Below are positions 45,520 through 58,276 of a stretch of 64,000 nt of DNA, piece after piece. Position 1 is the first letter of the stretch. Each line of letters begins with the position of its first letter. The stretch comes from Coprinopsis marcescibilis (taxonomy: Eukaryota; Basidiomycota; Agaricomycetes; Agaricales; Psathyrellaceae): positions 10,055 through 74,054 of the forward strand of contig ML210190.1 in the NCBI GenBank assembly GCA_004369085.1, written 5' to 3'. The translations under genes were made by a program, and so were the position numbers. The notes under the pieces are model-generated. The model was given only the letters and a program-made list of their open reading frames with translations, was not told where the DNA came from and searched no databases.

Positions 45520-46691
45520 CTACAATTTTGCCTTGAACCACTTGACGGCAGCGGCAAAGGCGCCCTCCTTGCCGGCCTTGACCTTGGGATCGGAAAGATC
45601 GCCTCGAACGGCAAACCCGTGCGTGCAGCATTCAAAATATTCCCGCTTGTATCCGGCTGTGAACTTTCCGTTTCCAAGAATTTCGTCCGCTTGGGCTTGG
45701 GCTTCGTGGGGAAACTGGGTGTCGATTGTGCAGCTGTTGATGAGGAGAGGGGTCTTCGAGGTGTCGAAGTACTTCTACGCGTAATGGATGAGGCAGTAGC
45801 GTGAGTACTGTTATACACAAGGCAGGTCATACCTGGAGGTCCTCAGGTGATTTGAGGAGGGATGGATGGTTGACCACGGCCGCCGAGATGACATTATCAA
45901 ACCCAAGATCGAATACGTACCGCCCTACATTCATTCCACAGGATTAGTAATTGGATATGGGGTTGATACGGGTTCCCGTACCGCCAAAGCAGTAGCCGGT
46001 CGCTCCGAAGCTAGTTACTCCTTGCTCCTTGAGGCCGGCAGTTACTCTGTCTAAGGGTGGGCGAGTCTCTGATGCGCCATGCTTTGCAAACCATGCACCA
46101 AGGTCGAATTGGCTCTGACGAGATTTGAAAAAGGGGGTAAGAAATGGAAGTGGAAGGTGGCTTGAGGAGATGAATGGCGTACCCCGGGGTCCAGAGCATC
46201 AGCTGCTACGAAATCTCCGTTGAGGTAGTCTGGTATGATCGTCTAGCAAAGGTGTCGGCTTCAGGGATCTTAACCAAGTTCATGTGCCCACTACACACCT
46301 TGAATCCATTCCTTGCAAAATCGTCGGCCAGGAGCTGATAAGAGCAGTTGCCCACCACTGTAAAGCACCCTTCAAACCCAGGATCGACTGAGGATGATGC
46401 CTTACTTGAGCGTTGATCAGCTGAGGGCCAAAGATGTCTGCGATGTAGAGGATGACTCGGTCCTTGGGATAGTCTCCTAGTGGGGTTGCTACGTAGGATG
46501 TGACTCCACCGATCTCCTCCCAGCTGCCTGAAGCTTCCACTCAGTATCATAGCGAAAGTCAGTCGTCTGGGCTTACCCTCTGGGGTCCCTTCATGGCGAA
46601 CGCCTACAAATTACATGTAAGATAGACATCGTTAAGAAATCAGATGTAATTCTGACTACCCACCCTTAACACAGTCAGCGCACAAGCTCAT
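45520..46691 (-). CDS. Dienelactone hydrolase family protein
   Basis: Several exons with small introns, about 245 residues. The start is ATG 46691 (MSLCADCVKG, then VRHEGTPEG). It shows YVATPLGDYPKDRVILYIADIFG, LLADDFARNGFK-like blocks and the nucleophile elbow GYCFGG, with Cys in place of Ser as in dienelactone hydrolases. Also present are a downstream Asp (IDTQFP) and the His of THGFAVRGD, completing a Cys-Asp-His triad. The end is WFKAKL. This alpha/beta hydrolase family cleaves dienelactones or related esters in aromatic breakdown; fungal members such as yeast AIM2 have unknown substrates. It converges with the F-box-like gene (154 bp between stops). Confidence 0.88.
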
Positions 46692-47509
46692 TTTCGAATG
46701 TTAGAGGTAGTATGTGCGTCAATGAGGTTCATTGGATTCAACTCTCTTTTTAAACCCACCCTCCGTCCCCGCTCCGCCCAGCCCCGCGTTACCCCTCACT
46801 TACATCTGTAGCCAAGGATGGTAAATGCAGGCTGTAAACCCGTCATCGGGCATCTCGCGTTGTAGCGTTCCTATCAAGCAAACGAGGTGCTGGGCGCGCG
46901 CTTACCATGGTGACTACATTGTTTAATTTCTCCCCCTAGGTACTGGAAGTCGGATGATAAACCTTTTTTTAAGCCGATGCACCGCAGGTTGTATCTGACA
47001 GAAAAAGCGCGCACAGGAGTATTATTGCCCGCCTTTGTCAGTGAGACTCCGACGGTTACCTACAAATTATTGAAGCAGTAGGTGTGTTGCCTTTCCAGGT
47101 GACGACAGTTTGAATGATCCTGCCATCCGAGTCATAGTTAGGTGACTTGTGTGACTCTTTCCCAGCCCATTCGATGAGATCTGGGCCAAGTATACTGTTT
47201 GTTATGCGAGGCTATGTTTTAGTGATTGAACGCCTTGTAAGGGTGGTACACAGTTGAACGTTGAGCGCTCGCTGAGCAAAAGGAAATTATTTCAAAGTCA
47301 GATGCGCCAAACAGACGCATACACACATTTGACGGGCTTCTCACGTCTCACGAGACCTGATGATCGAGGTCACGCGGTGCACCGATCTATTCTTGGAACT
47401 GGGCGGCAGGTGATGCAGTTGGCAATGAAACAGGACTTTTTCCGCTGTCCTCGAAGCTGCTCGCTGTAACGCTCAACATACCCTTCTCCGAAGCCACATC
47501 TTCAGCAAT
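46692..47509. promoter_or_regulatory. Divergent intergenic region
   Basis: About 820 bp between the hydrolase and Sds3-like starts. No gene or repeat recognised; presumed promoters. Confidence 0.4.
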
Positions 47510-48618
47510 ATGCCGCCACAACCAGGTGTTTTTCCAGTTCCATATGGAGTCTCACAACACAAAGGGCGCGAAGGGACGTACGGGGATGTCGACATGGTAT
47601 ATCACCATCCAGGTCCAAGTACGAGGGTACATGGTAAGTGTTTCTCTTTTCAGATTCAGCACCACAAGTCTCAAAGCCTCTTAGAAGAAGGGAAGAAGGA
47701 AAAGAGGAGAAAAGACATCTCTGGGAAGGTTGGGAAAGAGATGCATGAAAGGCGGGAGGAGTACGTTGCCCAGCCTGACCAATTTTACGGATGCTAAGCT
47801 ATCAACAGCGGAAGGAACTATAACGAAACGATATCAGCACTACATAGCGCATCTCTACAACTCTCAATGCGACCGGAAACGAATGCCATGTTCAAGCTAC
47901 GATTATACCCACTCTCCTTGGAACGATCTGCATTACTCGCATCATTGGAATTCGAAGAAAGGTACGCGCGAGACTGCGCGGAGCAAGCATACAAGGAAGA
48001 ACGAGACAGAGTAGAAGAAGAGTACAGGAGAGGTCGACAGAGAGTTCGTGAACGACTCCTTGAGGGCATTGAAGAACGACGGCGACGGGCTCGTGAGGAG
48101 AAAGATGGCGAGGGCACTGTGGGAGGTACGTCCGTTTGCTCAATTTTGGAGCTATCCTGACTTGGCTCGAAGACGCTGCTTTGGATACCCACTCACGGCC
48201 ACCTATAACACGTAAACTGCGAAACAAACTTGGGACATCTCCACCACCCACTCCCCATGGTGTATTGAGCACCACTCACCCTACCGGCCCAAGCGGAATC
48301 AGCCACCTCCCAATTACAACCGGTCCTTTCGTCAACCCCCACTCGCTGTCGGTGGACGAAATCCCTTCGCCATTCCCGTTGGCCCTCACCGCCACCAGTG
48401 CGCCCAGTAATGGGGCGGCTGCGGCCAGTGCACCTACTGGAACAACGAACGGTCGCAGACGTCAAAAAGGAGGAGCAGGGCACCAAAATCAAGCAGTTGG
48501 CGGGCTTGGGAAGAGCATCGCCATGTTATGTGCCAGCAAGGATCATGAAATCGAAAGTGATCTGGGGGATATTCGACGGGGAAGCAAACGAAGAAGAACT
48601 GCTCAGACGGCGGCATGA
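47510..48618 (+). CDS. Sds3-like subunit of a Sin3 histone deacetylase complex
   Basis: Three exons, about 330 residues, start ATG 47510 (MPPQPGVFPVPYGVSQHKG). After a charged helix (SLLEEGKKEKRRKDISGK), the first intron ends at about 47810. Then the Sds3/BRMS1-type block appears: NYNETISALHSASLQLSM, LRLYPLSLERSALLASLEFE, ERYARDCAEQAYKEERDRVE, EEYRRGRQRVRERLLEGIEE. The last exon carries PPITRKLRNKLGTSPPPTP and a disordered end with RRRQKGG and GSKRRRTAQ, likely nuclear targeting. Sds3 proteins hold the Sin3-Rpd3 deacetylase together through this long helix; that role is inferred from the family. Confidence 0.85.
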
Positions 48619-49814
48619 CCCATGCATTTGCGGTTCTCTTCTTTCTATCGGTGTTCATGTAGTTGGCATTTGTTATTTGTATACTAGGTAAGTCCCTGCC
48701 CCCTGCCCCTCTAGATTTCTGTTCCTCACCAATTATACAGACTATGCGACAGTGTAATACAGTGGGCTGTTCCACCTTTCGTCCTCAATCTTTCCGGCCC
48801 CAAGTTTTTGACCGCCAATGCAAGTTGCTTACGTTCAATGTCATTTCTCGTCGTTGACATATAACTGGAGCTCAACGTATGTAACGTCGAAGTGAACCCA
48901 TGATCAGCAAGCATTCCGCATTCTGAGCACATTAACATCTATGTCATGGTTGAGCCCTGCTTCGCGACTACCACTATGGTGGCCATCGCGCTGCCTAGTC
49001 ACTAGTACCTGAGCCACAGAAGTCCAAGCTTTGGTTACTGCCAAGGCTACAGGTACATCAAATTCGAGAAACTGCTTTTGTCGATTTCTGTTCTGCTCAC
49101 ATTGCCTGCGGGAGATTCATCCAGTACTAGTGTTTCGTTCATTTATTGCCCTGCGAGTCGTAACGTGTGCCTTCACAAATGCTAATATTCCTGAGCTTGA
49201 TTCGTAAGGCATATTGTAACATTACAAGTTCATCTTCGGGTCTCGAGACTCAGCGTCACATTGCAAAAATGCCCCGATCCGCGATCAGGGTGTTCAGCAG
49301 CGAAAAGTACCTTGAACTGTGCCACGGATGTGTCCAACAGCGATTTGAAGTCGAGGCACAGCCGCCGCTACCAGGAATCTCACCTCACAGGATGGGCGGC
49401 ATTTGATGGCGGATTAGCACACGATCGCTGCAGACGGGACGCGGGACGAGTTAACAAGTTAGCGCCCACACCATCAGTATAACCTTGATCGCGGTTAACT
49501 GAAAGAACTTGAATAAATGGACATTGTATGTTGTTGTACGCAGAATCGCTATGGGTCGGTATTCGGATAATATGAATAAACTTTAGTCTCCTGGAATTTG
49601 GGCTACTAGGTCAAAACTCGTTGAGGCTAGTAAGAGCTGCCACGAACCGGTAGCGATGGAATACGCATGGATATGTAAAGAGAATGGAATGTTAAAGAGG
49701 GGAACTGCTTGAAGAGATTTAACCCGAGTCTAACAGTATACTAACAATATCGGTGCAAATAGACAACGCATATATGTCGGGGTGGAGGGCAAGTGGAGGG
49801 CAGGGTATGATTTG
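48619..49814. other. Intergenic, nothing recognised
   Basis: About 1.2 kb between the Sds3-like gene and the first membrane-protein paralogue, both of which end here. Only short frames without family features are present. Confidence 0.4.
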
Positions 49815-51572
49815 TCACGCCGGTGTATAGGATGGTGGAATATCAACGCCAGGTGGTGCGTTGAGGCGAATACCACTATCTTGGTGATATCTCGGCTGCT
49901 GCTGGGAGCCACTTGACGATGGTGACGGGATTGGGCCTTGAGCTATATCCGCACCAGATCCCCTCTGCTTGACGTAGACACCGTCAGTGACACCATACGT
50001 CTGTAAAATGGTTGAAGACGGGTCTACCTGACTGTCTGCATTTTTACTGTTCATCCCGTGTGCAGCCACTAGAGGCTCTGAAGACCGCGAGGCCATATTG
50101 TTTCCAAAACCAGCTGCGCCATAAGCGTGCGTAGGAGAGCCAAGGAAGATAGATCCCGGTCGTCCTAAGAGGCCATTTCTCCTCCTCCTCTTGACGACGA
50201 AAAGGACGAATAGTATCATCGCAAGAAGTACCGCGACACCGCCAAGGACGCCACCAATGATAGCGCCCGTCGGCATTGATTTGCTGCCTCCCACTTGTCC
50301 GGTTGAAGAGGAGCCTTCCGAATTTCCGGGTAGCACAATGACTGACGGATTGAGGGAATTGTTTGCCTGGGATGTATTGTCTCCCGATGTTCCTGTTGGA
50401 CGGCCGCCCTCGCTTTCGGAGGATGGCCGCGAGGTGGGCGACGATTCACCCAAACCTCTCGTGTCAGATTCAGTCGGGGTGTTGTTGGAAGGTGGGTCTG
50501 AGTCCCTGTTTGACGGTTCTGGGCTCGATGGTGGGTCTTCAGTAGGTGAGGAGCCACCAGTGGGAGCCGGGCGTGCAGTAGGGCCGGGGGAAGGGGCAGG
50601 GCCAGGTAATGTCCTGGGATTATCCTCTAGCATATTTCCATCCTGGATGAAAACATGGTTGAAGAGAAGCGGGGCTTCAAATCCCTCGTAAGTGACTCGC
50701 AGATTATGGCGGCCATGTGGAAGTTGGTCAGTCGTGAAATAGACCTTGTGTCCGGGGTCAAAACTTTGAATGCGGCCAGTAAATGAGAAGGGAATGGCGG
50801 GCCCTCCATCGATTGAGTAGGTCGCTCGCGACTGTCCTGTGGGCTGGTTAACAAGCGCGCTACCCTGCCAAATAGCCCTTGAACCTGTTTGTACCAATCT
50901 TATTCAGTGATACAGGGGTGACAGAGTCAATATCTCCCTACTTACCGATGAAGTCAACCTCAGCGAAGCTTCCAGCTTGTGATGTATATCTGACATCACC
51001 GTTGTCGATGACCTCCCATGAAGGTCCAAGACGAACACTCGGATCCCTTGGCGTGAGCCGAGTCCAAAAGTTGGAGTAAGAAGAGTCAACATTTGGCCTG
51101 ATGTATACGCTGTCGACCCAGAGCGGGGCACTGGCATCCGCCTCGACTTCCAGTCTAAATGAGTGTGTGGCACCGGCGGGCAAGTTGCTTCCTCCTCTGT
51201 AGCAAAATGTGAACGCGTTGGATGGCCTACTTGGGGGAGAGTCTCCTTGGAACTCGACGCCATTGAGATAGCATCTAAAGGTAGGTCGAACACCAGACCC
51301 GCTTCTCACTGGCGCGAAACGACCCAGCATGCGAAGTTCAGTCCCTGATAAAGTCTGGTCATTACAGGATTTCGCTCTTTTGAGTTGTCTGGAAGGGAGC
51401 GCATACCTGTAAAGTCAAAAGATACTGACCCGCTTCCCCTGATAATCCTTTGCCTGCCACCGAATACCGAATGGACATCCTCCTCGAACGTCCCTCCCAC
51501 CTCGTCCCACTGACCAACATACCGAAGGGAAGGGTGGCTATCGTCCAGATAAATAATGCGCGGCCTTGACAT
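49815..51572 (-). CDS. One-pass membrane protein with two beta-sandwich-like outer modules (paralogue 1)
   Basis: Three exons, about 530 residues, start ATG 51572 (MSRPRIIYLDDSHPSLRY). Module 1 runs from VSFDFTG through LGRFAPV, CYLNGVEF, SFRLEVEADASAPLWVDSVY. Module 2 runs from SFAEVDFIG through ATYSIDGGPAIPFSFTG and HNLRVTYEGFEAPLLFNHVF. A Ser/Pro/Thr-rich stalk leads to a transmembrane helix (GGVLGGVAVLLAMILFVLF), then KRRRR and a cytosolic tail of about 110 residues ending DIPPSYTPA. The basic stop-transfer side sets the C-terminus inside. No classical signal peptide is seen at the start. The family is common in Agaricomycetes; a role as cell-surface ligand binder or sensor is inference. 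PPSY could bind WW domains such as those of Rsp5. Confidence 0.85.
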
Positions 51573-53068
51573 TTCGAAATATAAAGAATGAAACAGGAAA
51601 AGACAGTGAGGTAGAGCTATATCAAAGACGTAGTGGAGACAACGCCCAGTAGCAAATAAGGGAGAATAACAAGATCGTTATGTGGATTTCCGTGTTATAC
51701 ATATTCGTCGATGAAGATGGATCATGTGTCATTCACACTGTTTGATGTGACAGCCCGTGGTCCTTGGAGACAGGTCGGCCAGGACGGCGGGTCTGTGTAT
51801 CGCGCATATCCGGTAAGTATTTTCTTCAGCTTCAGCCTCCGCAATCAGCGCTCTGAGAGCGTGTGTACGTAACCTTTACCCATGTCGACGTTCCAAAAAA
51901 AAAAACAGAGCCGGAATTATTTGTGAATGAGGTGCATGGTATACCGTATATAGGACACCAAAGTCTACATACAGCCAATGGTTGGACCGAAGTAGTATGC
52001 AAGTGGAGAAAGAACCAGAAATATAGTCTCTTTGAGGCGCCACCCCGGGCGCTTAGAGAAATTGTTTCGTAACTGACGGCGCTTGACCTTGAACCATGAA
52101 GTTTTGGGCAGATGCTCATCAGGAAACCTCCAGAGTTCTTTCGCATACTCTCACGAACTCATTAGGTGTATTGGAACATGCAGGAAATAGAAGTAAGGTT
52201 CGATAAAATCATCGGGAAAGCTCTTCATTTGTCTCATCTTATGTTCTCGAACTCATATGATACGTCAATCAGTGCTCCATTGATGATTCAACGCCTCCCA
52301 GCTTAGCCGTTTCGATGGGGGCGCTCCTTCTACATAAGACTCAGCAACTCTTTCCGCCTAGAAGCTGTGTGCTTTTTTTCTTGGGGAGTGATGTATTGTT
52401 TAAGGCTAAGGCCCGTTCGGAGTATGGCTTACCGAAAGAACTTTGTCCTCGAGAAGGCTTCGTGTTTTTCAAAATATAAGGCGGCTCCCTGAAAACAATC
52501 TGACCGCTACAGCTTCAATCTCAGAATCATTGCTCTTAGTATCCGCCCCAGACTCCGTCATCTGAGCCTCTGTCATCAGATAGAGCAGGCTATTTCTGCT
52601 TGAAACCGGACCTAATTCGGCGCCTCTCACTCCTTCTAGCCGGTGCAGGGATCTCAAAAATCACGTTGTCATTGCTTTCAGTCTTCTCGTGCTTATTAGG
52701 GGTATGATGCTGTTATCGGGCATTTGGCGGCTCACAGCGGGCTCACAGCGCGAGACGCTTGACCATCAATGGGGTGTTGTTCATGCAAGTAAGGTCCGGG
52801 TATGGTTTACTTGGATTTGACTTAGGGGCTGCACAAGTTGGGCTCCCACAGAGGACATACCGACTCAACGCTGAGCGTCTGCACTGAGCTGCATGCATGA
52901 CTGATGGAAAGGGGTCTGGCTTCCTCTCACAGAATGTACTTTTGAACTCCTAAAAGGCCATTAGATGTGTTTGGTGGTGGTACAGAGACACTACTGTGAG
53001 AACGCAGCAGATATTTGTTGACAGTGCAATAAAGTGAGTATAGGGAGGGGATGAATCAATGTGTATGG
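51573..53068. other. Intergenic between membrane-protein paralogues 1 and 2
   Basis: About 1.5 kb. An A run lies at 51893-51905 and a small direct repeat (GCTCACAGCGGGCTCACAGCG) at 52730-52750. No gene recognised. Presumed promoter of paralogue 1. Confidence 0.4.
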
Positions 53069-54744
53069 TTATGCTGGGGTATAAGAAGGTGGAACGTCTG
53101 AAATAACTGTCTGGTCGTCACGTAAACGAATCCCACTATCTTGGTGATAGTTTGGCTGGGTTTGAGGCTGCGATGCCGATGCCGATGCCGAAAGCTGAGC
53201 TTTGGAGGAGACGTTTTGAGTGTTCCCACTTGATGGTTGCGATGAGGTTGAGTACATATCTCCAGGGGAGGTAAGGGTTTGGGACAGAGCTGGAATGTGT
53301 CCACCAGCCGCCCTTGACTTAACGTGCACTCCAGGAGGAACGCCATTGGGCGAGTAGGAGTAAGGATACGACGAGCCAGAGTTCGTGTCTCCTGTGAGGT
53401 GTCGTTGAGAGGCAGGGTAGGCTTGCACACCTCCAGGAGAAGGATTTGACATGTGACTCGATACTGCACCAAAAGTGCCTTGCGAAGGGAATTGCTGGGC
53501 CACATACGACATTGGGGCCGGCGGGTCCAAAAGAACTGAGGTGGCTCTCCGTCTCCGTTTCTTAAGGAAAATAAGAAGGACGATCAAGAGAAGTACGACG
53601 GCAATGCCACCAACGACCCCTCCTACGATGGCGCCGATGGGCGCAGATTGCGCTCCACCAGCTTGGGCATTTGAAGATGGTGGAGACGACTCGGCACCTG
53701 GCGGGCTCGGGCTCGGGCTTCCTGGCAAAAGACTCGTATTCGCACCTGACGGTTGAGGAGTCGATGTCGGCAATGTTCGAGGGTCCCGTTCGAGGATTTC
53801 TCCGTTTTCAAGGAAGACGTGGTTGAAGACGAGGGGAGCTTCAAATCCGTCGTAGGTAACTCGAAGATTGTGCACTTGCCCAGCAGGTAATTCTTCAGTC
53901 CTAAAGTACTCTTGGAACCCGGGATCAAAGTCTGTGCGACGTCCTGTAAATGCGAATGGCCTGGCAGTTTCTCCGTTGATCGAATAGGAGCCCTCTGATG
54001 TGCCTTGAGGTTGATCAACCAAATTGCTTCCCCACCACGCTACCCTTGTACCTAGATCCTGTTAGTCGGCTGTCACGGCCACAGAAGAACGGAAAACAAG
54101 TACCTATAAAATCGATCTCTACAAAGCTGCCCTCATCCGCCGTGTACCTCACATCTCCACCATCTATCGATTCCCAGTTTGGTCCCAAACGCACGCTCGG
54201 ATCCTTGGGAGTGAGGCGTGCCCATATCGGACTTTCAAACGACGACGTTGGGTTTGGCCGAACGTACACAGCGTCAATCCAGAGGGGCGCACTTTCATCC
54301 GCCTCGATCTCCATCCTGAACCTATTTGTCCCAGTTCGCGAGAGGTCGTCTCCACCTCTGTAGCAAAATGTGTAACCATTTTCGGGCCTTGGAGGGGTTC
54401 TATCGCCGTCAAACTCCTCGTCGTTCATGAAGCATCGCCAGGTCGGTCGTATGCTCTCCGTGGTGTTTACGGGCGCAAACCTCCCAAGCATTCTGAACTC
54501 CGTTCCTGAGGGCAAGAGAGGAGTCAGGGCTGCTCGTTCAAAGGGATTCTGTGTCCATGGGTAGAGAAAACGCCGTACCAGTAAAGTCAAACGTCAGGGA
54601 CGCAGTCCCCGTTGTTCTCATCTGCCTTCCCCCAAACACAGGATTTCTGTCCTCGATGAACAAGTTTTCCTGCAGCTCCCATTCTCCCCTATAATCCAGC
54701 GCAGGGTGGTCGTTGTCGAAGTAGATAATGCGCGGGTTAGACAT
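53069..54744 (-). CDS. One-pass membrane protein with two beta-sandwich-like outer modules (paralogue 2)
   Basis: Same three-exon structure as its neighbour, about 510 residues, start ATG 54744 (MSNPRIIYFDNDHPALDY). Module 1 has LTFDFTG, FRMLGRFAPV, CFMNDEEF and APLWIDAVYVRP. Module 2 has SFVEIDFIG, GSYSINGETARPFAFTG and HNLRVTYDGFEAPLVFNHVF. The stalk is Pro/Ser-rich and the helix is GGVVGGIAVVLLLIVLLIFL, followed by KKRRRR. The tail ends DVPPSYTPA, as in paralogue 1. Both introns sit at phase-1 Gly codons after FDFTG and IDFIG. Ligand unknown. Confidence 0.85.
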
Positions 54745-55452
54745 CCTCTAAGCTTCAAAGGCAACAGCCAGTCTTCAGGACTTCGGGTGGAGTGTGGTCA
54801 AGCGTTTGCGCAGCAGCCCTGCCAGGAGCGCCCGCAGTGGTGGTAAAGGGTAAAGGGTGATGTGATGAAAGGTAAGGTCTTTGACGACATGGTTCACGCC
54901 TCGGCACCTGACAACAGACCCATCTCCCCCAAAAATAATTTGTCAAATTCATTCATTGTTCTTCTTGTGGAGCGATGTCAGGCATACGTTCAATACAGTC
55001 TGAGTTTACGGATCATACATAGTGCACACTGCATGAGGCCTCGATGAATTGTTTCCAGCTTCCAAATCAGGACAGGCACATCGGATTGAAGGCGGGGTCC
55101 GTCGGGGTCCGTTCAGTGAATAAAAACGGATGTTAGGACATATAGAGGGGTATATCGCCTGGTAGCATGGAGTGGCCCATTGCAAAGGACAGTTAGGATC
55201 CCTCATCGAGTCATGACAGGATTATCTGGGCAGGGTCAAATTTCAAACCTGTCAAAACCTTGGAAACTAAAGTATGCACATCAATCAGTTTTTGATGATG
55301 GTTAGTACGCGATCAATGTTATAAACGCGCATGTCGTCCATTTCGGCCAACTTTCGGACGGCCAGTCTTGGGCTGATAAGATATGGATACAAGGTCAACT
55401 GCAACTCCCCTTTATAAACCTTTAATACGTGACTAAGTCTACTACTAGGCAA
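54745..55452. other. Intergenic between membrane-protein paralogues 2 and 3
   Basis: About 700 bp with only short open frames; presumed promoter of paralogue 2 and 3' side of paralogue 3. Nothing else recognised. Confidence 0.4.
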
Positions 55453-57066
55453 CTACTGCCCTTGGGAATATGATGGTGGCCGGTCAAGAAGCGCCCTCCT
55501 CTCATCGCTATCCTGCTCCACCGAGACACGACTCTGCGAGAGCCGTTGTTTAGCGTACACTCTCGTCACATTTCTTTGTGCACCACCACCATCACTTGGA
55601 CCGTCCGAGCGCAGTGTAGAACCTCGCTGATCATCCCCCAACAAGTTCTCCCGCGACTTGACAAACAACATACCCGCACCAAACGAATTTGGCGTAGCAA
55701 TCAAAACCTGTGTCGTAGAGCTCGCACTGGAGTCTGTCACACCTCCGTTACCATCTACACCGGGATCTGCATTGTTTGGATGGTTCAGCAGAAATTCTCG
55801 CAATCTGCTCTGTGTAGCCTCCTCCTCCAACACCTCCCTTCTCTTCGCTCGAAAGAACATGAGGACAAGGACAACGCCCAGGATCATCGCAACACACCCA
55901 ACCACAGCCCCCACTATTGCACCTACTGGCACCGGTCTTGCTTGGATATCAGATGGCAAACCTGAGGGGTCGGCTGAGCTTTGTGGAGGCCTGGGTCGCA
56001 CTGAACTCCGGTCGGAGTCTGACAATGTTCGAGGGTCCGGTTCGAAAATATCACCATCTTTTATGAAGACCTGGTTGAACACAAGTGGCGCTTCGAACCC
56101 GTCGTATGTCACCCGAAGCGTATGCAGCCCAGCCCCAAAAGTCTCGGTTTCGAAAAACTGCCGATACCCTGGATCGATGCCTGGTCTTCGCCTCCCTGTG
56201 AAAGGGAAGGAAACGTTAGGCCCTCCGTCGATCGAGTACGATCCCCTGGAGGTACCAACGGGCATCTCTAATAGGCTGCTTCCCCACCAGACGACCTGAG
56301 TACCTGTACGTCCACCAACACTCTCAGTCAGCAAAAGGGGGAAAGGGGTGGGAAGCATCTTATAATTTGCTTACCTATGAAGTCAATATCGACAAAGCTC
56401 CCCTCATCCACCGTATACCTCACATCCCCAGTATCTAACGACCCCCAATTTGGGCCCAGTCTCACACTCGCATCCTTTGGAGTTAACCGGGCCCATATCG
56501 TGCCATCGCTTTCTTTCAACCGCGACTGTACCGTTTCCAGCGCTGGCGGCAAGACATACACAGCATCAATCCACAGAGGCGCGTCCTCGTCTGCGTTGAT
56601 TCGCATATGGAACGTGTGGGTATGGTTTATATCGTCCGCCTCCGACTCTTCGAGCCTCCAATAGCAGTACGTGAACCCATTTGCTGGTTTGTCTTCTGGT
56701 GTATCTCCCGCGAATTCTTCTCCGTCCATGAAACACTGCCAACTCGGTCGCGTGTTCAAACTTGTCGCGTTGCTCCCTTGCCCCTGCTGTGGTACTGGAA
56801 CGAGACGCCCGAGCATCCTGAACTCAGTGCCTAAGAGCAAACGACGCGTTTCCTTAGCTTGGATTCTTTAGAGCATAATGTAGAGCGTGCGCACCCGTGA
56901 ACTCGAACGACAATGACGCCTCGCCCTTCGTCATCTGCTGCTTCCCACCAAACACCGGGCTTTTATCGTTCAGAAAGGCTTCCTCGGACTGTTCCCATAT
57001 CCCTCCGTACTCAATCGCAGGGTGGTCATCGTCATAGTATATGACTCTTGGATGGACAATCGACAT
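55453..57066 (-). CDS. One-pass membrane protein with two beta-sandwich-like outer modules (paralogue 3)
   Basis: Three exons, about 500 residues, start ATG 57066 (MSIVHPRVIYYDDDHPAIEY). Module 1 has LSFEFTG, FRMLGRLVPV, CFMDGEEF and APLWIDAVYVLP. Module 2 has SFVDIDFIG, GSYSIDGGPNVSFPFTG and HTLRVTYDGFEAPLVFNQVF. The helix is GAVVGCVAMILGVVLVLMFF. The cytosolic tail differs from the other two: it has EVLEEEATQSRLREFLL soon after the membrane and ends RPPSYSQGQ. The PPSY core is kept while the rest of the tail is not. It is the most divergent of the three. Confidence 0.85.
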
Positions 57067-58276
57067 GGCGGATTTGAATGCAGGGAGGCCGGCGATGAAG
57101 TGTCTCTCGAGTGAAAACTGTAAAACGTTAGGGTATGTTAAGAAATGGGGTCAACGCGGTCGAGGATGTGCTGTCACTAAGTACTGCATATAATAACTCT
57201 TCACAGTGCTGACGTTACTCGGACGTTGCGGCTGCCATTCGTGGATCTGCGTTGAATCTTTTGATTTTTTGTTTCAGATTTGACGGGCGCTGCCAATGTA
57301 GGTATGCAGGATGGCTGCGGAGCCGCCGAAGCGATGGTGAATTGAGGAAGAGTTTGAATACTGGAGTACTGGAGTCTGGACGTGCTAAAACATGTATTTG
57401 TATCAAGAGATGCTTTAAAGCATGTGGGACATGAAGGGAGCATCCAGCAAGATTACTTGGACCCTATGTGTATTTATATGACAGCAATGCTAATGAAGGC
57501 CAAGAACACATCGTCGGCAAGAAGATTCCTTGGCCTCGGAAAATCGGAAAGAGGAACATCGTGTGAAACAGCAATGCTGTATTCAAGTCACCGTGGGCTG
57601 AGAGCATCTCGTAAGTGAATTCAAACGCGCTCAACCGAATTTTGGAGATCTGACGATCCAGCTCATGGGCAGTGCCAATCGCGACAATTATTCGTTCAAA
57701 GGTTGAAACTAATCAAGCTATGTATCTACTTAACGGCACCAACAAGGTCTTTCTGGCCCGGGCTTTAGCTTTAACCTATAACTGGATTTTGCTCCATCCC
57801 AACGATTGTTTGTTAGTAGCTTGCATCTTCGTCTCGACACTGGCACAACGTAAAAGCGAGTTACTATCAATGACTGTAATCAGGGGCAAACAGCCTCGGA
57901 CTGGCTCCAGAGATTGTTGCCCGCGTTGCTGCTTGGAACCTTTAATTGTCTTGAAGCTTTTCCGTCGTCCACTTGCCCCAGAGAACTCGACATTCGGCTT
58001 ACCTCAAGATCGGCTTTCCGAAGCTCGACCACACACGTTCATCCCTTTTGGAGTACGAATACGGACATAGGAATGTGTGGTTTATCATAATCGAACAAGG
58101 GCAACCGCTCGGGACAGCGGTACATCGATATGTTTTGTTCGACTCGACCTCCAACACATGTTGAAGAGGTCGTAAAATCTATAGGTTTCACCAATAGGCA
58201 ATAGTAACACACCAGGTCAACCGATTACCGACGATCTACTTGTAATTGGCCTACCCTAACAATACGCTTGGGATTT
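57067..58276. other. Intergenic, nothing recognised
   Basis: About 1.2 kb between paralogue 3 and NLR-G. Short plus-strand frames (57382-57618, 57672-58070) lack family features and are not called. This is the presumed promoter of paralogue 3 and the 3' flank of NLR-G. Confidence 0.4.

Noticed and set aside
47638..47660. Apparent 20-nt intron (GTAAGTGTTTCTCTTTTCAG) in the Sds3-like gene
   Set aside because: Too short for spliceosomal removal and the frame reads through without a stop, so it is kept as coding.
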